NCBI GenBank assembly: GCA_024402535.1
Contig: JAKSTN010000014.1
Location: 1 to 64,000 of the forward strand
Length of the DNA: 64,000 bases
Reading direction: 5' to 3'
Source: Treponema sp.
GTDB taxonomy: Bacteria; Spirochaetota; Spirochaetia; Treponematales; Treponemataceae
Shown here piece after piece: positions 43,746 through 51,961 of the stretch. A program made the position numbers and the translations under genes. Numbering within the stretch: the stretch's first letter is position 1; each line of letters starts with the position of its first letter. The notes below the pieces were generated by a model. That model did no database searches, had not been told where the DNA came from, and saw only the letters and a list, made by a program, of their open reading frames with translations.

Positions 43746-44564
43746 TTATGAATTGAAAAGGGCAGCGTAGGTTGGTGAAAGTTCTTTCAGTTTTGTAGCA
43801 AATGCGCGAAGGTCATCCCAGATAGGTTTTTTTAGGGCAGGATTTTTAAGTACCTCTGCAGGGCTGTAAACAACCATTACAGGAATACCGTTGTAATCAA
43901 ACCACTGACCACGAATCTGGTCCACAGGAAGAGAAAGATTTACATTCGGATTGCTTTTTAGAAGAGTTACAGCGGCAACACGGCCTGCGCAGAGAATCAG
44001 TTTTGGTTTTATGATTTTAATCTGTGCTTCTATGAAGCCGAAACATGCGTCTGTTTCTTCAGGATATGGATCTCTGTTCTGAGGCGGAGTACATTTTACA
44101 ATGTTTGTAAGGAAACAGTTCTGTCTGCGGTCAAGCTTTACGGCATTAAGCATTTTGTCCATAAGCTGGCCTGCGGCACCTGAAAAAGGAACTCCAGATG
44201 CATCATCTTCCATAACAGGGCCGTCTCCGATTACTAAAACCTCTGCCGATTTTGATCCTTGTCCTGGAACAACATTTGTTCTAGATCTTGCAAGTGAACA
44301 TCTTGTGCAGCGGGCAATTTTAAGTATTACATCACCAAGTGACATTCCGGAAGTTTCTGGAGCGCTGGAAGTCTCTGGAGCTGCAGGTGCAGAAAATTGT
44401 GTAGCGGCAGGAGCAGAAGACTGAGTGCTGACGCTTGGCTGAACCTGCGCAGGAACGTTTTCAACATATTCATCACTTTCAAAAGCCGGTGTTGTATAGC
44501 CATAAACGTTTCGTGAAGCGGTTTTGAGGAGATTATAAATGGTCTGTTTGTCTTCTTTTGTCAT
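43746..44564 (-). CDS. Family 4-type uracil-DNA glycosylase (variant active-site motifs)
   Basis: 272 residues: a Pro/Ala/Ser-rich N-terminal linker (about 35-72) and a family-4 UDG domain with the four FeS cysteines (C86, C89, C158, C174). The enzyme removes uracil from DNA. Family motif 1, usually GEGPGxxED, is GDGPVMED (113-120), and motif 2, usually HPSxLLR, is SPAEVLK (234-240), so the His is a Ser. Activity may be changed. It follows the M23 gene by 3 nt without a clear Shine-Dalgarno, implying coupling. Confidence 0.85.
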   Translation of the reverse strand: MTKEDKQTIYNLLKTASRNVYGYTTPAFESDEYVENVPAQVQPSVSTQSSAPAATQFSAPAAPETSSAPETSGMSLGDVILKIARCTRCSLARSRTNVVPGQGSKSAEVLVIGDGPVMEDDASGVPFSGAAGQLMDKMLNAVKLDRRQNCFLTNIVKCTPPQNRDPYPEETDACFGFIEAQIKIIKPKLILCAGRVAAVTLLKSNPNVNLSLPVDQIRGQWFDYNGIPVMVVYSPAEVLKNPALKKPIWDDLRAFATKLKELSPTYAALFNS

Positions 44565-44567
44565 CTG

Positions 44568-45545
44568 TTACTCGCTGAATGTGAAGTTTGACATAAAGAA
44601 TTCCGGACGAACAGCACACATGTTCAGGCGGATTTCCCAGTGAAGGTGAGGCCCTGTGGCAAGTCCTGTACTGCCTGATTTACCGATCAGTTCTCCCTGT
44701 TTGACCATATCGCCTTCTTTTGCATTAAGGGAATCCATGTGATAGTAAAGACTGTAAAGCCCAGGAAGATGTTCAATGACAACACTCCATCCTGTAGAAA
44801 TTCTGAATTCGGCCATTACAACTTTGCCGTCGCCGCAGGCGCGTACTTCGCTTCCTGTAGGAATTCCATAATCATTTCCGTAATGAAGGCTTGTAGATGA
44901 TTTTCCATTTGAATATGCATACACACGGCGGTCACCGAAATGAGCTGTGTAGCGGGTTGATTCAGTAGGCGATGTAAAAGGTTTCAGGTTGAAAATGTCT
45001 GAAGCAATGGAAGTTTCAAGAATTGTATTCAGTTTGTCTATCTGGGCGGTACGTTCAGGTGAGTTGTTTGTTTTAATTGCTGTGTTAGCCGCATCCAGTT
45101 CAACTGTTTCAGAATCGAATTCACGGCTTTCAAAATAAATCGGTAGTTCGAATTCTTTTGCACTGTCATCAAGATAGAACGTAACTTTAAGACTGTAATC
45201 TCCTTCATCAAGCCATGAAGAAAGAGGAAGCCCTGTAAGGAAATCAACAGGAAGGGATTTTTTTGAAGGTTTTGTCAGACTGTAAAAAACCGATTTGTCT
45301 ACCAGTTTTTTATTTTTGTATAACTGAAGGATTGCAGATTTTTCAGATTCCGGACGGGCTTTTTTCAGGTTTTTGCCGTACTGGAAAGTCATGCGAACAA
45401 AAACAGCATCACCAGGAATGATTTTGTCATTGTAATTCACTTTAAGACTGTATTCTTCTCCGTTGTAAACGGCAGATGCAGCATAAAGACCGCTGGTACA
45501 AATCAAGGCAATAAGAATAAGTGCAAGTTTTTTAATCTGTTTCAT
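44568..45545 (-). CDS. Periplasmic M23 metallopeptidase
   Basis: 325 residues with a signal peptide (LALILIALICTSGLYAAS). A beta-sandwich N-terminal region (about 25-150; GDAVFVRMTFQYGKN), then the M23 domain with complete ligands: TSLHYGNDYG, LYYHMDS, TGPHLHWEI. Expected peptidoglycan endopeptidase. GGAGG precedes the ATG. It sits in the middle of a DNA-repair operon (recJ before, udg after), with 15 and 3 nt gaps. Confidence 0.92.
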   Translation of the reverse strand: MKQIKKLALILIALICTSGLYAASAVYNGEEYSLKVNYNDKIIPGDAVFVRMTFQYGKNLKKARPESEKSAILQLYKNKKLVDKSVFYSLTKPSKKSLPVDFLTGLPLSSWLDEGDYSLKVTFYLDDSAKEFELPIYFESREFDSETVELDAANTAIKTNNSPERTAQIDKLNTILETSIASDIFNLKPFTSPTESTRYTAHFGDRRVYAYSNGKSSTSLHYGNDYGIPTGSEVRACGDGKVVMAEFRISTGWSVVIEHLPGLYSLYYHMDSLNAKEGDMVKQGELIGKSGSTGLATGPHLHWEIRLNMCAVRPEFFMSNFTFSE

Positions 45546-45560
45546 AATATCGGCCTCCAG

Positions 45561-47699
45561 TTATTTTACTTCAAGTTCACTGATTATCATCTGTGGAGTA
45601 ATGTTTCCATTATATATGTTTTTGTTTACAGAAAAAAGAACATCACAGCGGCTTCCAAGTTTCACGTCTCTGTTCCATTTGTCACCGGCACTCCAGAACA
45701 TGGCAGGAAATTTGTATTTTCCGCAGTCAAAGGTCAGTTTCAGGTGATAAGGTTCTTTTTTTCCTACAATCATTCCGTCGCAGACAGGAAGGTTCTTCGA
45801 AACAAAAAGAAGTTCTTCGTTTTCGTTTCCGTAAGGTTCAAACATATCGATTATTTTTAAAAGATCCGGAGTAATATATTCTGCAGGTACTTCGGCATCT
45901 ACAATGTTTCCAGCTCCAGGTTCTTCAAGGTTAAAGCGGGAAGAAATTTCTTTTGCTTTTGCCATGAATTCAGGCATTTTATCTTTTGTGAAACTGAATC
46001 CGGCGGCTGCGTTATGTCCTCCGTAAGCAATGAAAAAATCTCCGAATTCTTTAAGAAAGTCTGTTGCAATAACTCCACGGCAACTTCTCATACTTCCGGC
46101 ATAAATTCCGTCATTATCGGTAATTGCAAGAGACGGAACTTCATAAGTATTCATGATTTTGTTTGCAAGAATACCGGTAACGCCTTTATGAATTTCTTCA
46201 TTGAACACGATGCAGAGTTTTCCGTTGTGATTTGAGAGGCTGTCCTGTGCCTGACCGGCTGTTTTAAGAGCGGCTTCATTTACCAGGTTCTTTCTCATTT
46301 CATTAAGATCAATGATTTTTGAAGAAAGAATATCACGTTCTTTAGGATCTTCGGAAATAAGAACTTCCAGGGAAAGGTTTGACTGTCCCATACGACCTGA
46401 AGCATTAAGGGCGGGGATTACAGTCCATCCAAGATCTTTTGAGGTTACGTTATGGAAGTCCAGTGAAAGTTTTGCAAAAAGTTCTGCAAGCCCTGGAACG
46501 GGTCCTTTTGTACGCATGGATTTTAATGCGGAGTTTACGAAAAGACGGTTTTCATTTTTCATAGGCATAATATCAGCAAGGGCTGCAATGCCTACCAGCT
46601 GAAGATTACGCTCCCGAAGTTCTTCAAGGTTTTTGTTTTTTCTTTGTGAAAGTGCATTAACGTATGTTACAAAAAGATTGAAAATGTTATCCATTACAGA
46701 AGGAGTTGCATCTTCTGAAGAATATTTTGCACTTTTAGAAAGCGAAGAAAGATCTTCTGCTTTTTTATCTGCAAAAACAGGCCAGAACTGTTTTACCTGT
46801 TCCCGTAAATCGGCAAAGCCAATTTCAATGCCTTTTCCGAAAAGCTGGTGGAAAAGGGCAGTGATGCGCTGGTTGTCCCAGACATAAATATAATTGCCTG
46901 AAAGGAAGGCAGGAAGTCTTGTTTCAGAAATTGCGGTAATACCAGGTATAATCTTTTCACGGATTTCGCGATATCTGGTCAGATTTCTGATTTTTGTACA
47001 GGTAATGTAGCAGCAGTTTTCTTGTGCACTTTCTTCTATATTCAGAAGACAGATTTCACTTTTGTAAAAATCACTTGAAGAAAAGCGCAGTGCACTTACC
47101 AGTTTATAGCTTACAGCGGCGCCTGAAATACCGTCAAAAGGGTAGCCTGAATCAGGACATTTTGGGTCAATTACTGCTACGGCATCAGGGGTAATTTCTG
47201 GTGGATTATGATGGTCTGTAACGATTACATCTATTCCAAGTTCTGCCGCATGCTGAATTTCCGGAGCATTTGAAATACCGCAGTCCACGGTGATGATTAA
47301 AGTTCCGTTTTCCTTTGCAAAAGCATCTACTGCTTCCATTGAAAGTCCGTAGGCTTCTTCTGCCAGAGGCAGACGCCAGGAAACATCAAGGCCCATACTT
47401 TTAAGCTGAGAGTAAAGAATTGCTGTACTTGTAATACCGTCTACGTCACGGTCACCAAAAATCAGAACTTTTTCGCCTTCTTCGCATGCTGCAAGGATGC
47501 GGTCAACTGCGTCTTCCATTTGGGAAAAAAGGAAGGGATTGTGTTCAAATCGGATGTCATCTTCCATAAAATAGAGAAGATCTTCGGCTTTTGTTACGCC
47601 ACGGCGCACAAAAATGGACGCAAGTAGCTGATCCATGCCGAATTTTTGGCAAAGAGGGGTCACCTCCGCCAGAGTCACAGGAGTTTTTGTATATGTCAT
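45561..47699 (-). CDS. recJ: Single-stranded-DNA exonuclease RecJ
   Basis: 712 residues from the ATG at 47699 (a TTG at 47714 is the other choice; neither has a good Shine-Dalgarno). DHH phosphoesterase motifs: IFGDRDVDGITS, TVDCGIS, VTDHHNPPE, then DHHA1 with AYGGHNAAAGFS and the C-terminal OB domain (LKLTFDCGKYKFPAMFW). An insertion of over 100 residues in the middle (about 210-330) is longer than in E. coli RecJ. It degrades ssDNA 5'-3' in repair. First gene of the repair operon. Confidence 0.92.
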   Translation of the reverse strand: MTYTKTPVTLAEVTPLCQKFGMDQLLASIFVRRGVTKAEDLLYFMEDDIRFEHNPFLFSQMEDAVDRILAACEEGEKVLIFGDRDVDGITSTAILYSQLKSMGLDVSWRLPLAEEAYGLSMEAVDAFAKENGTLIITVDCGISNAPEIQHAAELGIDVIVTDHHNPPEITPDAVAVIDPKCPDSGYPFDGISGAAVSYKLVSALRFSSSDFYKSEICLLNIEESAQENCCYITCTKIRNLTRYREIREKIIPGITAISETRLPAFLSGNYIYVWDNQRITALFHQLFGKGIEIGFADLREQVKQFWPVFADKKAEDLSSLSKSAKYSSEDATPSVMDNIFNLFVTYVNALSQRKNKNLEELRERNLQLVGIAALADIMPMKNENRLFVNSALKSMRTKGPVPGLAELFAKLSLDFHNVTSKDLGWTVIPALNASGRMGQSNLSLEVLISEDPKERDILSSKIIDLNEMRKNLVNEAALKTAGQAQDSLSNHNGKLCIVFNEEIHKGVTGILANKIMNTYEVPSLAITDNDGIYAGSMRSCRGVIATDFLKEFGDFFIAYGGHNAAAGFSFTKDKMPEFMAKAKEISSRFNLEEPGAGNIVDAEVPAEYITPDLLKIIDMFEPYGNENEELLFVSKNLPVCDGMIVGKKEPYHLKLTFDCGKYKFPAMFWSAGDKWNRDVKLGSRCDVLFSVNKNIYNGNITPQMIISELEVK

Positions 47700-47746
47700 T
47701 TCTATAGTTCCCAAATTTATTAAGAAGAAAATAAAAAATACCTAAA

Positions 47747-47850
47747 ATGGAAATGGGGCGCAGCGAATCGCGACACAATGGCATCCCGCAACGAAGTGAG
47801 GATACATGCCATTGCTGGCACGAATTCGCGTTGTGGGGACCCATTTCCAT
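47747..47850. repeat. 104-bp nested palindromic element
   Basis: Outer arms ATGGAAATGGG (47747-47757) and CCCATTTCCAT (47840-47850); inner arms CAATGGCAT (47776-47784) and ATGCCATTG (47806-47814); further short GC-rich hairpins in between, including CGAATTCG. It fills the gap between the pyrimidine phosphorylase and recJ. It resembles a REP/MITE-like intergenic repeat; there is no coding capacity of interest and no T run. Confidence 0.7.
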
Positions 47851-47870
47851 GGATGATATATATTTTATTT

Positions 47871-49226
47871 TTATATTTTCTTATATATCAGTTTACCACA
47901 TTCCACTGGGTTTGTGTCGTATTTCAGCGCTTTTTTAATCAAATCGGCAGCAGGGGCAAGACATTCTTCATTTTTACCGAATACTTCCATAATCAGGTCA
48001 CCTTTTGAAACCTTGTCGCCCTGAATTTTATGAAGAATCATACCGGCGTCAGGACATACGGCATCTGTTGTTTTACTTCGGCCAACACCAAGCCCAACCC
48101 CTGTAATTCCAAGTCCGTAGGCATCAATGCTGATGTATCCGTCTTTTTCTGCAAAGATTTCAGTTTTATAAGGGCTTCGTCTTGTGTTGTAGTCTTTTTC
48201 CAGCTGATTAACGTCGCCGCCCTGCATTTCAACGTTTTTGAGGAATACTTTGTAAGCTTCTCCGCTTTCCACGGCCTTACGGCACATTTCAAGACCTTCT
48301 TCACGGCTTTTTGCAATTTCCCCAAGAACCAGCATTTCGGCACCAAGTTCATAAGTCAGTTCCATAACGTCCGAAGGACCTTTTCCTTTAAGACAGTCAA
48401 TTGTCTCTTCAATTTCAAGGAAGTTTCCGATTTTACGTCCCAAAGGTGTGTTCATGTTTGTAAGGAATGCGGAAGCCTTTTTCCCCATGGCTTTTACAGT
48501 GTTTACAAGACTTCTTGCAAGAAGTTCAGCGTCTTCTGTTGATTTCATGAAAGCGCCGCTACCGAATTTTACGTCAAAAACAAGACCGTCACTTCCTTCA
48601 GCTACTTTTTTCGAAAGAATGCTGGCGGTAATAAGTGGAATTGATTCAACAGTCCCGGTAACGTCCCGGAGGGCGTAAAGAATCTTGTCTGCCGGAGCGA
48701 TTTTTTCAGTCTGTCCGGTCATGGCGTAGTTGTTTTCTGCAATAAATGAGGCGAATTCTTCTTCCGTAAGATTTGTGCGGTAGCCTTTGATGGATTCAAG
48801 CTTGTCCAGTGTTCCACCTGTGTGTCCAAGTGCACGTCCGCTCATCATAGGATCCTGGAGCCCGCAGGCTGCAACGATTGGTGCCAGAGGAAGACTGATT
48901 TTGTCTCCAACGCCACCAGTTGAATGTTTGTCTACAAAAACGCCGTGAAGGGCAGGATTTTTACGGGCATAAAAGTCCATTACGTCGCCTGAATAAAGCA
49001 TGGCATTTGTAAGGTGGGCAGTTTCTTCGGCTGTCATGCCGTTAAAGAATACAGCCATCAAAAAGGCGCTCATCTGGTAGTCGGGAATGGCTTTTTCTGT
49101 GCATCCTTTCACCATGAATTCGATTTCTTCTTTAGAAAGAGTAGTATTGCCTGTAAGTGTACGGTTTCCGTTTGAATCTGTAATAAAAATACCGCGCTTT
49201 TTAGCAATGATATCTGTAGCACGCAT
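47871..49226 (-). CDS. Pyrimidine-nucleoside / thymidine phosphorylase
   Basis: 451 residues. Family marks: MRATDIIAKKRG, the phosphate-binding KHSTGGVGDKISLPLAPIVAACG and SGRALGHTGGTLDKLESIKGY, and VEGSDGLVFDVKFGSGAFMK-like region, with the C-terminal barrel-sandwich domain (GLGITGVGLGVGRSKTTD). It converts thymidine or uridine and phosphate to base and sugar-1-phosphate. Whether thymidine (DeoA) or broad pyrimidine (Pdp) specific cannot be told. GGAGG lies 5 nt before the ATG. Confidence 0.93.
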   Translation of the reverse strand: MRATDIIAKKRGIFITDSNGNRTLTGNTTLSKEEIEFMVKGCTEKAIPDYQMSAFLMAVFFNGMTAEETAHLTNAMLYSGDVMDFYARKNPALHGVFVDKHSTGGVGDKISLPLAPIVAACGLQDPMMSGRALGHTGGTLDKLESIKGYRTNLTEEEFASFIAENNYAMTGQTEKIAPADKILYALRDVTGTVESIPLITASILSKKVAEGSDGLVFDVKFGSGAFMKSTEDAELLARSLVNTVKAMGKKASAFLTNMNTPLGRKIGNFLEIEETIDCLKGKGPSDVMELTYELGAEMLVLGEIAKSREEGLEMCRKAVESGEAYKVFLKNVEMQGGDVNQLEKDYNTRRSPYKTEIFAEKDGYISIDAYGLGITGVGLGVGRSKTTDAVCPDAGMILHKIQGDKVSKGDLIMEVFGKNEECLAPAADLIKKALKYDTNPVECGKLIYKKI

Positions 49227-49297
49227 AGAATCCTCCCAAGAATTAATAATTCATTATATAACAAAAATGGAGAATTTGGAAAAATTTATTAAATTTT

Positions 49298-49378
49298 AGG
49301 GGGAAAGCCTTCCCCCTGGTCGGCACTGCGTTGCCTCCACACCCCCTTCTTCGGGGCGCTGCCCCAAGCCCCTGAAAA
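49298..49378. repeat. GC-rich palindromic intergenic element
   Basis: AGGGGGAA (49298-49305) with TTCCCCCT (49310-49317), and GGGGC (49353-49357) with GCCCC (49361-49365), linked by CGGCACTGCGTTGCCTCCAC. Much richer in GC than its surroundings. It follows recO and may end its transcript on the minus strand (the hairpin is followed by TAAAATTT). It looks like a family of multi-copy repeats at gene ends. Confidence 0.6.
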
Positions 49379-49383
49379 GCTTT

Positions 49384-50265
49384 TTACAATATTCCTATTC
49401 CTGAGCGGAAAGTATTTAAAGGGCCGTTGGCACATTTTTCTGCCAGATCAAAGACAATATTTCGGATCTGCAGATAACTTTCCTGATTCAGCGGCATATT
49501 TCTGGAAGCGCTGGCCGGGAGATTTATAATAGAAGAAAGATAGTTCAAGCCCATAGGGGAAAGGGGCATGTTTGTCATGTGGGAAGCATGTGCGCATTCG
49601 CTGCACATAAAGGAACTGTTTATGGAATTATAAAAAACGGTTTCCATGTTAGCGGGAGCTTTTTTTTCAGGTTTGGGCGCCGGAGTTCCGAACATTTCTT
49701 CCAGAAGGCGGACTTTTTCAGGTTTTTCGTTTTCTTCCGGGGCACTGCCAGCTGCGTTCTGACCGCCTGCGATGCTGTTTCCGCAGGATTCACATTCTTC
49801 TGTGTCCGGTAAAAGTCCTGAAAGGTGTACGAACCGCCATAAAAAACGGATAAGGCCTGCTTTTCCCTGTTCTTCGTTTACCAGTTCCAGTCCGTCAAAA
49901 AATCCGTTCAGAAGATTCCAGCAGTTTTCTATATTGTCTCCGCCGCCCGCGCACTCAGTTTTTATTATCAGTTCACTGGCAAGAAGGGCGGCGTAGCTTT
50001 TATACAGATTCTCACTGAATGTACCATGATACTTTGTTACTTCAAAATCGCTTATTTTATTCTGATTTTTTTCAGGAGTTTCATAAATCCATACTTTTCC
50101 TGCATGGAACTGGGCACACAGGCTTTTTAGTTTGGATTTGGGTCCGCCGTAAAGACAGGCTTTTACAATTCCCCGGTCCCGGGTCAGCATTGTAACCAGG
50201 GAATTGTTTTCTCCAAGAGAAGAAAGAGAAAGTACAACTGCTTCAGTTTGATAGTTACGGTTCAG
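49384..50265 (-). CDS. recO: DNA repair protein RecO, apparently starting at CTG
   Basis: 293 residues if started at CTG 50265. The conserved RecO start (NRNYQTEAVVLSLSSLGENN, then VTMLTRDRG) begins exactly there, directly after an in-frame TAA, and there is no ATG, GTG or TTG in frame before ATG 50190, which would cut 25 conserved residues (OB fold). CxxC pairs (CESC, CSEC) form the zinc site; an insert rich in Glu/Pro lies between them. RecO loads RecA with RecR. AGGGA lies 12 nt upstream, inside the araD end; only 4 nt separate the araD stop from the CTG. Confidence 0.88.
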   Translation of the reverse strand: MNRNYQTEAVVLSLSSLGENNSLVTMLTRDRGIVKACLYGGPKSKLKSLCAQFHAGKVWIYETPEKNQNKISDFEVTKYHGTFSENLYKSYAALLASELIIKTECAGGGDNIENCWNLLNGFFDGLELVNEEQGKAGLIRFLWRFVHLSGLLPDTEECESCGNSIAGGQNAAGSAPEENEKPEKVRLLEEMFGTPAPKPEKKAPANMETVFYNSINSSFMCSECAHASHMTNMPLSPMGLNYLSSIINLPASASRNMPLNQESYLQIRNIVFDLAEKCANGPLNTFRSGIGIL

Positions 50266-50269
50266 TTAA

Positions 50270-50986
50270 TTATTTTCCCTGTCCGTAGTAGCTGTTTGGA
50301 CCGTGTTTTCTTTCGTAGTGCTTGTTGATGATGTAGTCAGGAAGGCGGTCTTCCATTGAAGCACCGTTCAGTCTTGTGAAAGTAGCCATTTTACAGATTT
50401 CTTCCAGAACTGTTCCGTTATATACAGCTTTGTCTGCGTTTTTGCCCCAGGCAAATGGACCGTGTCCGCCACAGAGAACCATGTTTACTTCGCTTGGATT
50501 CAGACCTTTTTCTTCAAAGTATTTGATGATCTGAAGACCTGTTTCCAGTTCGTAGGCTTTCTGTACAGCTTCCTTTGAAAGGTAAGGAGTACAAGGAATG
50601 TCTTTCTGAAGGTGGTCAGCGTGAGTTGTTCCGTAAAGTGGAACTGATTTTACAGCCTGTGCCCAGGAAACGGCAAAGGTTGAGTGAGTGTGAATGATTC
50701 CGCCGATTTCAGCATTCTGTTCCAGTCCGAAAACTTTGTACAGAACAGCGTGTGTCGGTGTGTCAGAAGAAGGATTCAGCTTTCCTTCAACTTTGTTTCC
50801 GTCAACGTCAACAATTACCATTGAGTCAGGAGTAAGTTCAGGGTATGGAACTCCTGAAGGTTTGATGGCGAAAACTCCCTTGTCTTTATCGAATGCGGAA
50901 ACGTTTCCCCATGTGTAAAGTGCCAGATTGTTGGCAGGAATAAGCATATTGGCTTCATAGGCAGCCTGTTTAATGTCTGAATACAT
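50270..50986 (-). CDS. araD: L-ribulose-5-phosphate 4-epimerase
   Basis: 238 residues, class II aldolase fold. Motifs: LALYTWGNVSAFD, IKPSGVPYPEL, SDTPTHAVLYK, zinc ligands in GGIIHTHS and a later HADH, then GHGPFAWG. It converts L-ribulose-5-phosphate to D-xylulose-5-phosphate. The paired kinase is probably the FGGY gene at 55.5-57.1 kb. AAGGAG before the ATG. A palindrome shared with the FGGY gene lies in the promoter. Confidence 0.93.
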   Translation of the reverse strand: MYSDIKQAAYEANMLIPANNLALYTWGNVSAFDKDKGVFAIKPSGVPYPELTPDSMVIVDVDGNKVEGKLNPSSDTPTHAVLYKVFGLEQNAEIGGIIHTHSTFAVSWAQAVKSVPLYGTTHADHLQKDIPCTPYLSKEAVQKAYELETGLQIIKYFEEKGLNPSEVNMVLCGGHGPFAWGKNADKAVYNGTVLEEICKMATFTRLNGASMEDRLPDYIINKHYERKHGPNSYYGQGK

Positions 50987-51013
50987 ATTAAATCTCCTTA
51001 GATTGATAAGTTT

Positions 51014-51042
51014 ATTATATAGTAAGTAAATCGTTTTATGAA
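51014..51042 (-). promoter_or_regulatory. araD promoter with operator TAAATCGTTTTA
   Basis: Minus strand: a weak -35 TTCATA (51042 to 51037), 17-nt spacer, TATAAT (51019 to 51014). The operator-like palindrome TAAATCGTTTTA (51027-51038) covers the spacer and part of the -35. Its surroundings, GTAAGTAAATCGTTTTAT, match the FGGY kinase operator. Confidence 0.6.
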
Positions 51043-51064
51043 GTCGGGGAAAATACTTTATTGA

Positions 51065-51093
51065 TTGACGTACGTAATAATACGTATTATATT
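51065..51093 (+). promoter_or_regulatory. hicAB promoter with palindromic operator
   Basis: TTGACG (51065-51070), 17-nt spacer, TATATT (51088-51093). The perfect palindrome ATAATACGTATTAT (51077-51090) lies between and over the -10, fit for HicB autorepression. The -10 ends 6 nt before the hicA ATG, so the mRNA would be leaderless. Confidence 0.65.
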
Positions 51094-51099
51094 TTAGTC

Positions 51100-51288
51100 A
51101 TGCCGATGACTTCCATGGAAATGATTTCCCTTTTACAGAAAAATGGATTTATTATTGTCTCTCAAAATGGATCACATGTAAAACTTCGTAATGATAATAA
51201 TGGAAGGCAAACTGTTGTCCCAAATCATTCAAAAGAACTAAAGAAGGGACTTGAGCAAGCTATTTTAAAACAAGCTGGTTTAAAGTAA
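51100..51288 (+). CDS. hicA: HicA-family mRNA interferase toxin
   Basis: 62 residues from the ATG at 51100. HicA pattern: SMEMISLLQKNGFIIVSQNGSHVKLRN with the catalytic His in GSHV, and VVPNHSKELKKGLEQAILKQAGL. HicA cuts mRNA and tmRNA when not bound by HicB. The -10 box is 6 nt before the ATG, so upstream in-frame codons (to a TTG at 51061) are not expected to be translated. hicB follows after 13 nt. Confidence 0.92.
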   Translation: MPMTSMEMISLLQKNGFIIVSQNGSHVKLRNDNNGRQTVVPNHSKELKKGLEQAILKQAGLK

Positions 51289-51301
51289 AGAGGTGTAACT
51301 A

Positions 51302-51772
51302 ATGGAAAAATATTTTTATCCTGCAATTTTTCATAAAGCAGAAGAAGGTGGTTTTTGGGTTTCTTTTCCTGACTTTCCTGAATGTCTAACAGAAGGGGAT
51401 GATATGTCTCAGGCTTATGAAATGGCTTGTGATGCATTAGGACTTTGTATTTCTGATATGCAAAAGGAAGGAAAGCCATTGCCTGTTCCTTCATCTCTGG
51501 ATATGAATCTTTTAGAACCTGATTCTTACGTTGTTGCCATTCAATTCAACATGGATGAATATCGTCGTAAGTATAATAATAAAGCAATTAAGAAAACTTT
51601 AAGTATTCCACAATGGATTAATGAAGAAGCAATTGCTCAAAACATTAATTTTTCTCAGGTTTTACAGGAAGCTTTGTTATTGAAATTAGGACAGGGGAGT
51701 ATAAAGAAGAATGTATCTTATCCAGGTGAAGTGCTTGCAGTTATGGAAGATACACCAAAGTATTCAAAATAA
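51302..51772 (+). CDS. hicB: HicB-family antitoxin
   Basis: 156 residues. N-terminal HicB fold (YFYPAIFHKAEEGGFWVSFPDFPECLTEGDDMSQAYEMACDALG) and a C-terminal segment (KKTLSIPQWINEEAIAQNINFSQVLQEALLLKL) like a ribbon-helix-helix DNA-binding domain. It neutralises HicA and most likely binds the palindrome before hicA. AGAGGTG is just upstream of the ATG. The end (about residues 135-156) goes beyond the usual RHH. Confidence 0.92.
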   Translation: MEKYFYPAIFHKAEEGGFWVSFPDFPECLTEGDDMSQAYEMACDALGLCISDMQKEGKPLPVPSSLDMNLLEPDSYVVAIQFNMDEYRRKYNNKAIKKTLSIPQWINEEAIAQNINFSQVLQEALLLKLGQGSIKKNVSYPGEVLAVMEDTPKYSK

Positions 51773-51861
51773 AAGATATAAACAACTTTTTACAGTATCT
51801 GTCTCGACGTATTTGTATTTGATAAAGCAAAGCATTAAAATCATTGTATCGAGGTAATAAT

Positions 51862-51894
51862 ATGAGCGAAATTATCACAATTAAAAATTCATAA
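51862..51894 (+). pseudogene. Ten-codon ORF with ribosome binding site (possible gene remnant)
   Basis: ATG with GAGGT 7 nt upstream, encoding MSEIITIKNS then TAA, placed between hicB and a strong terminator. It looks like the surviving 5' end of a deleted gene, or a tiny peptide gene. The rest of the gap (51773-51861) holds only AT-rich DNA with no clear promoter. Confidence 0.3.
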
Positions 51895-51909
51895 TACTAT
51901 GAATATAAA

Positions 51910-51941
51910 AAGGTGGTTCATTTCGAACCACCTTTTTTTGT
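51910..51941 (+). terminator. Terminator after hicAB
   Basis: AAGGTGGTTC (51910-51919) and GAACCACCTT (51925-51934), 5-nt loop, then seven T. It also has A on the left side, so it may work for the convergent lipoprotein gene too. Confidence 0.85.
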
Positions 51942-51961
51942 CATTTACTGATTTTCAGAAC

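Noticed and set aside
43252-43770. 172-codon plus-strand open frame inside priA
   Set aside because: Antisense of conserved priA helicase sequence, with no protein-like features.
47557-48008. Short open frames across the palindromic element
   Set aside because: They run through the structured repeat and antisense to recJ or the phosphorylase; no coding signal.
51225-51494. 89-codon minus-strand frame across hicA/hicB
   Set aside because: Antisense to both toxin-antitoxin genes; no start signal.
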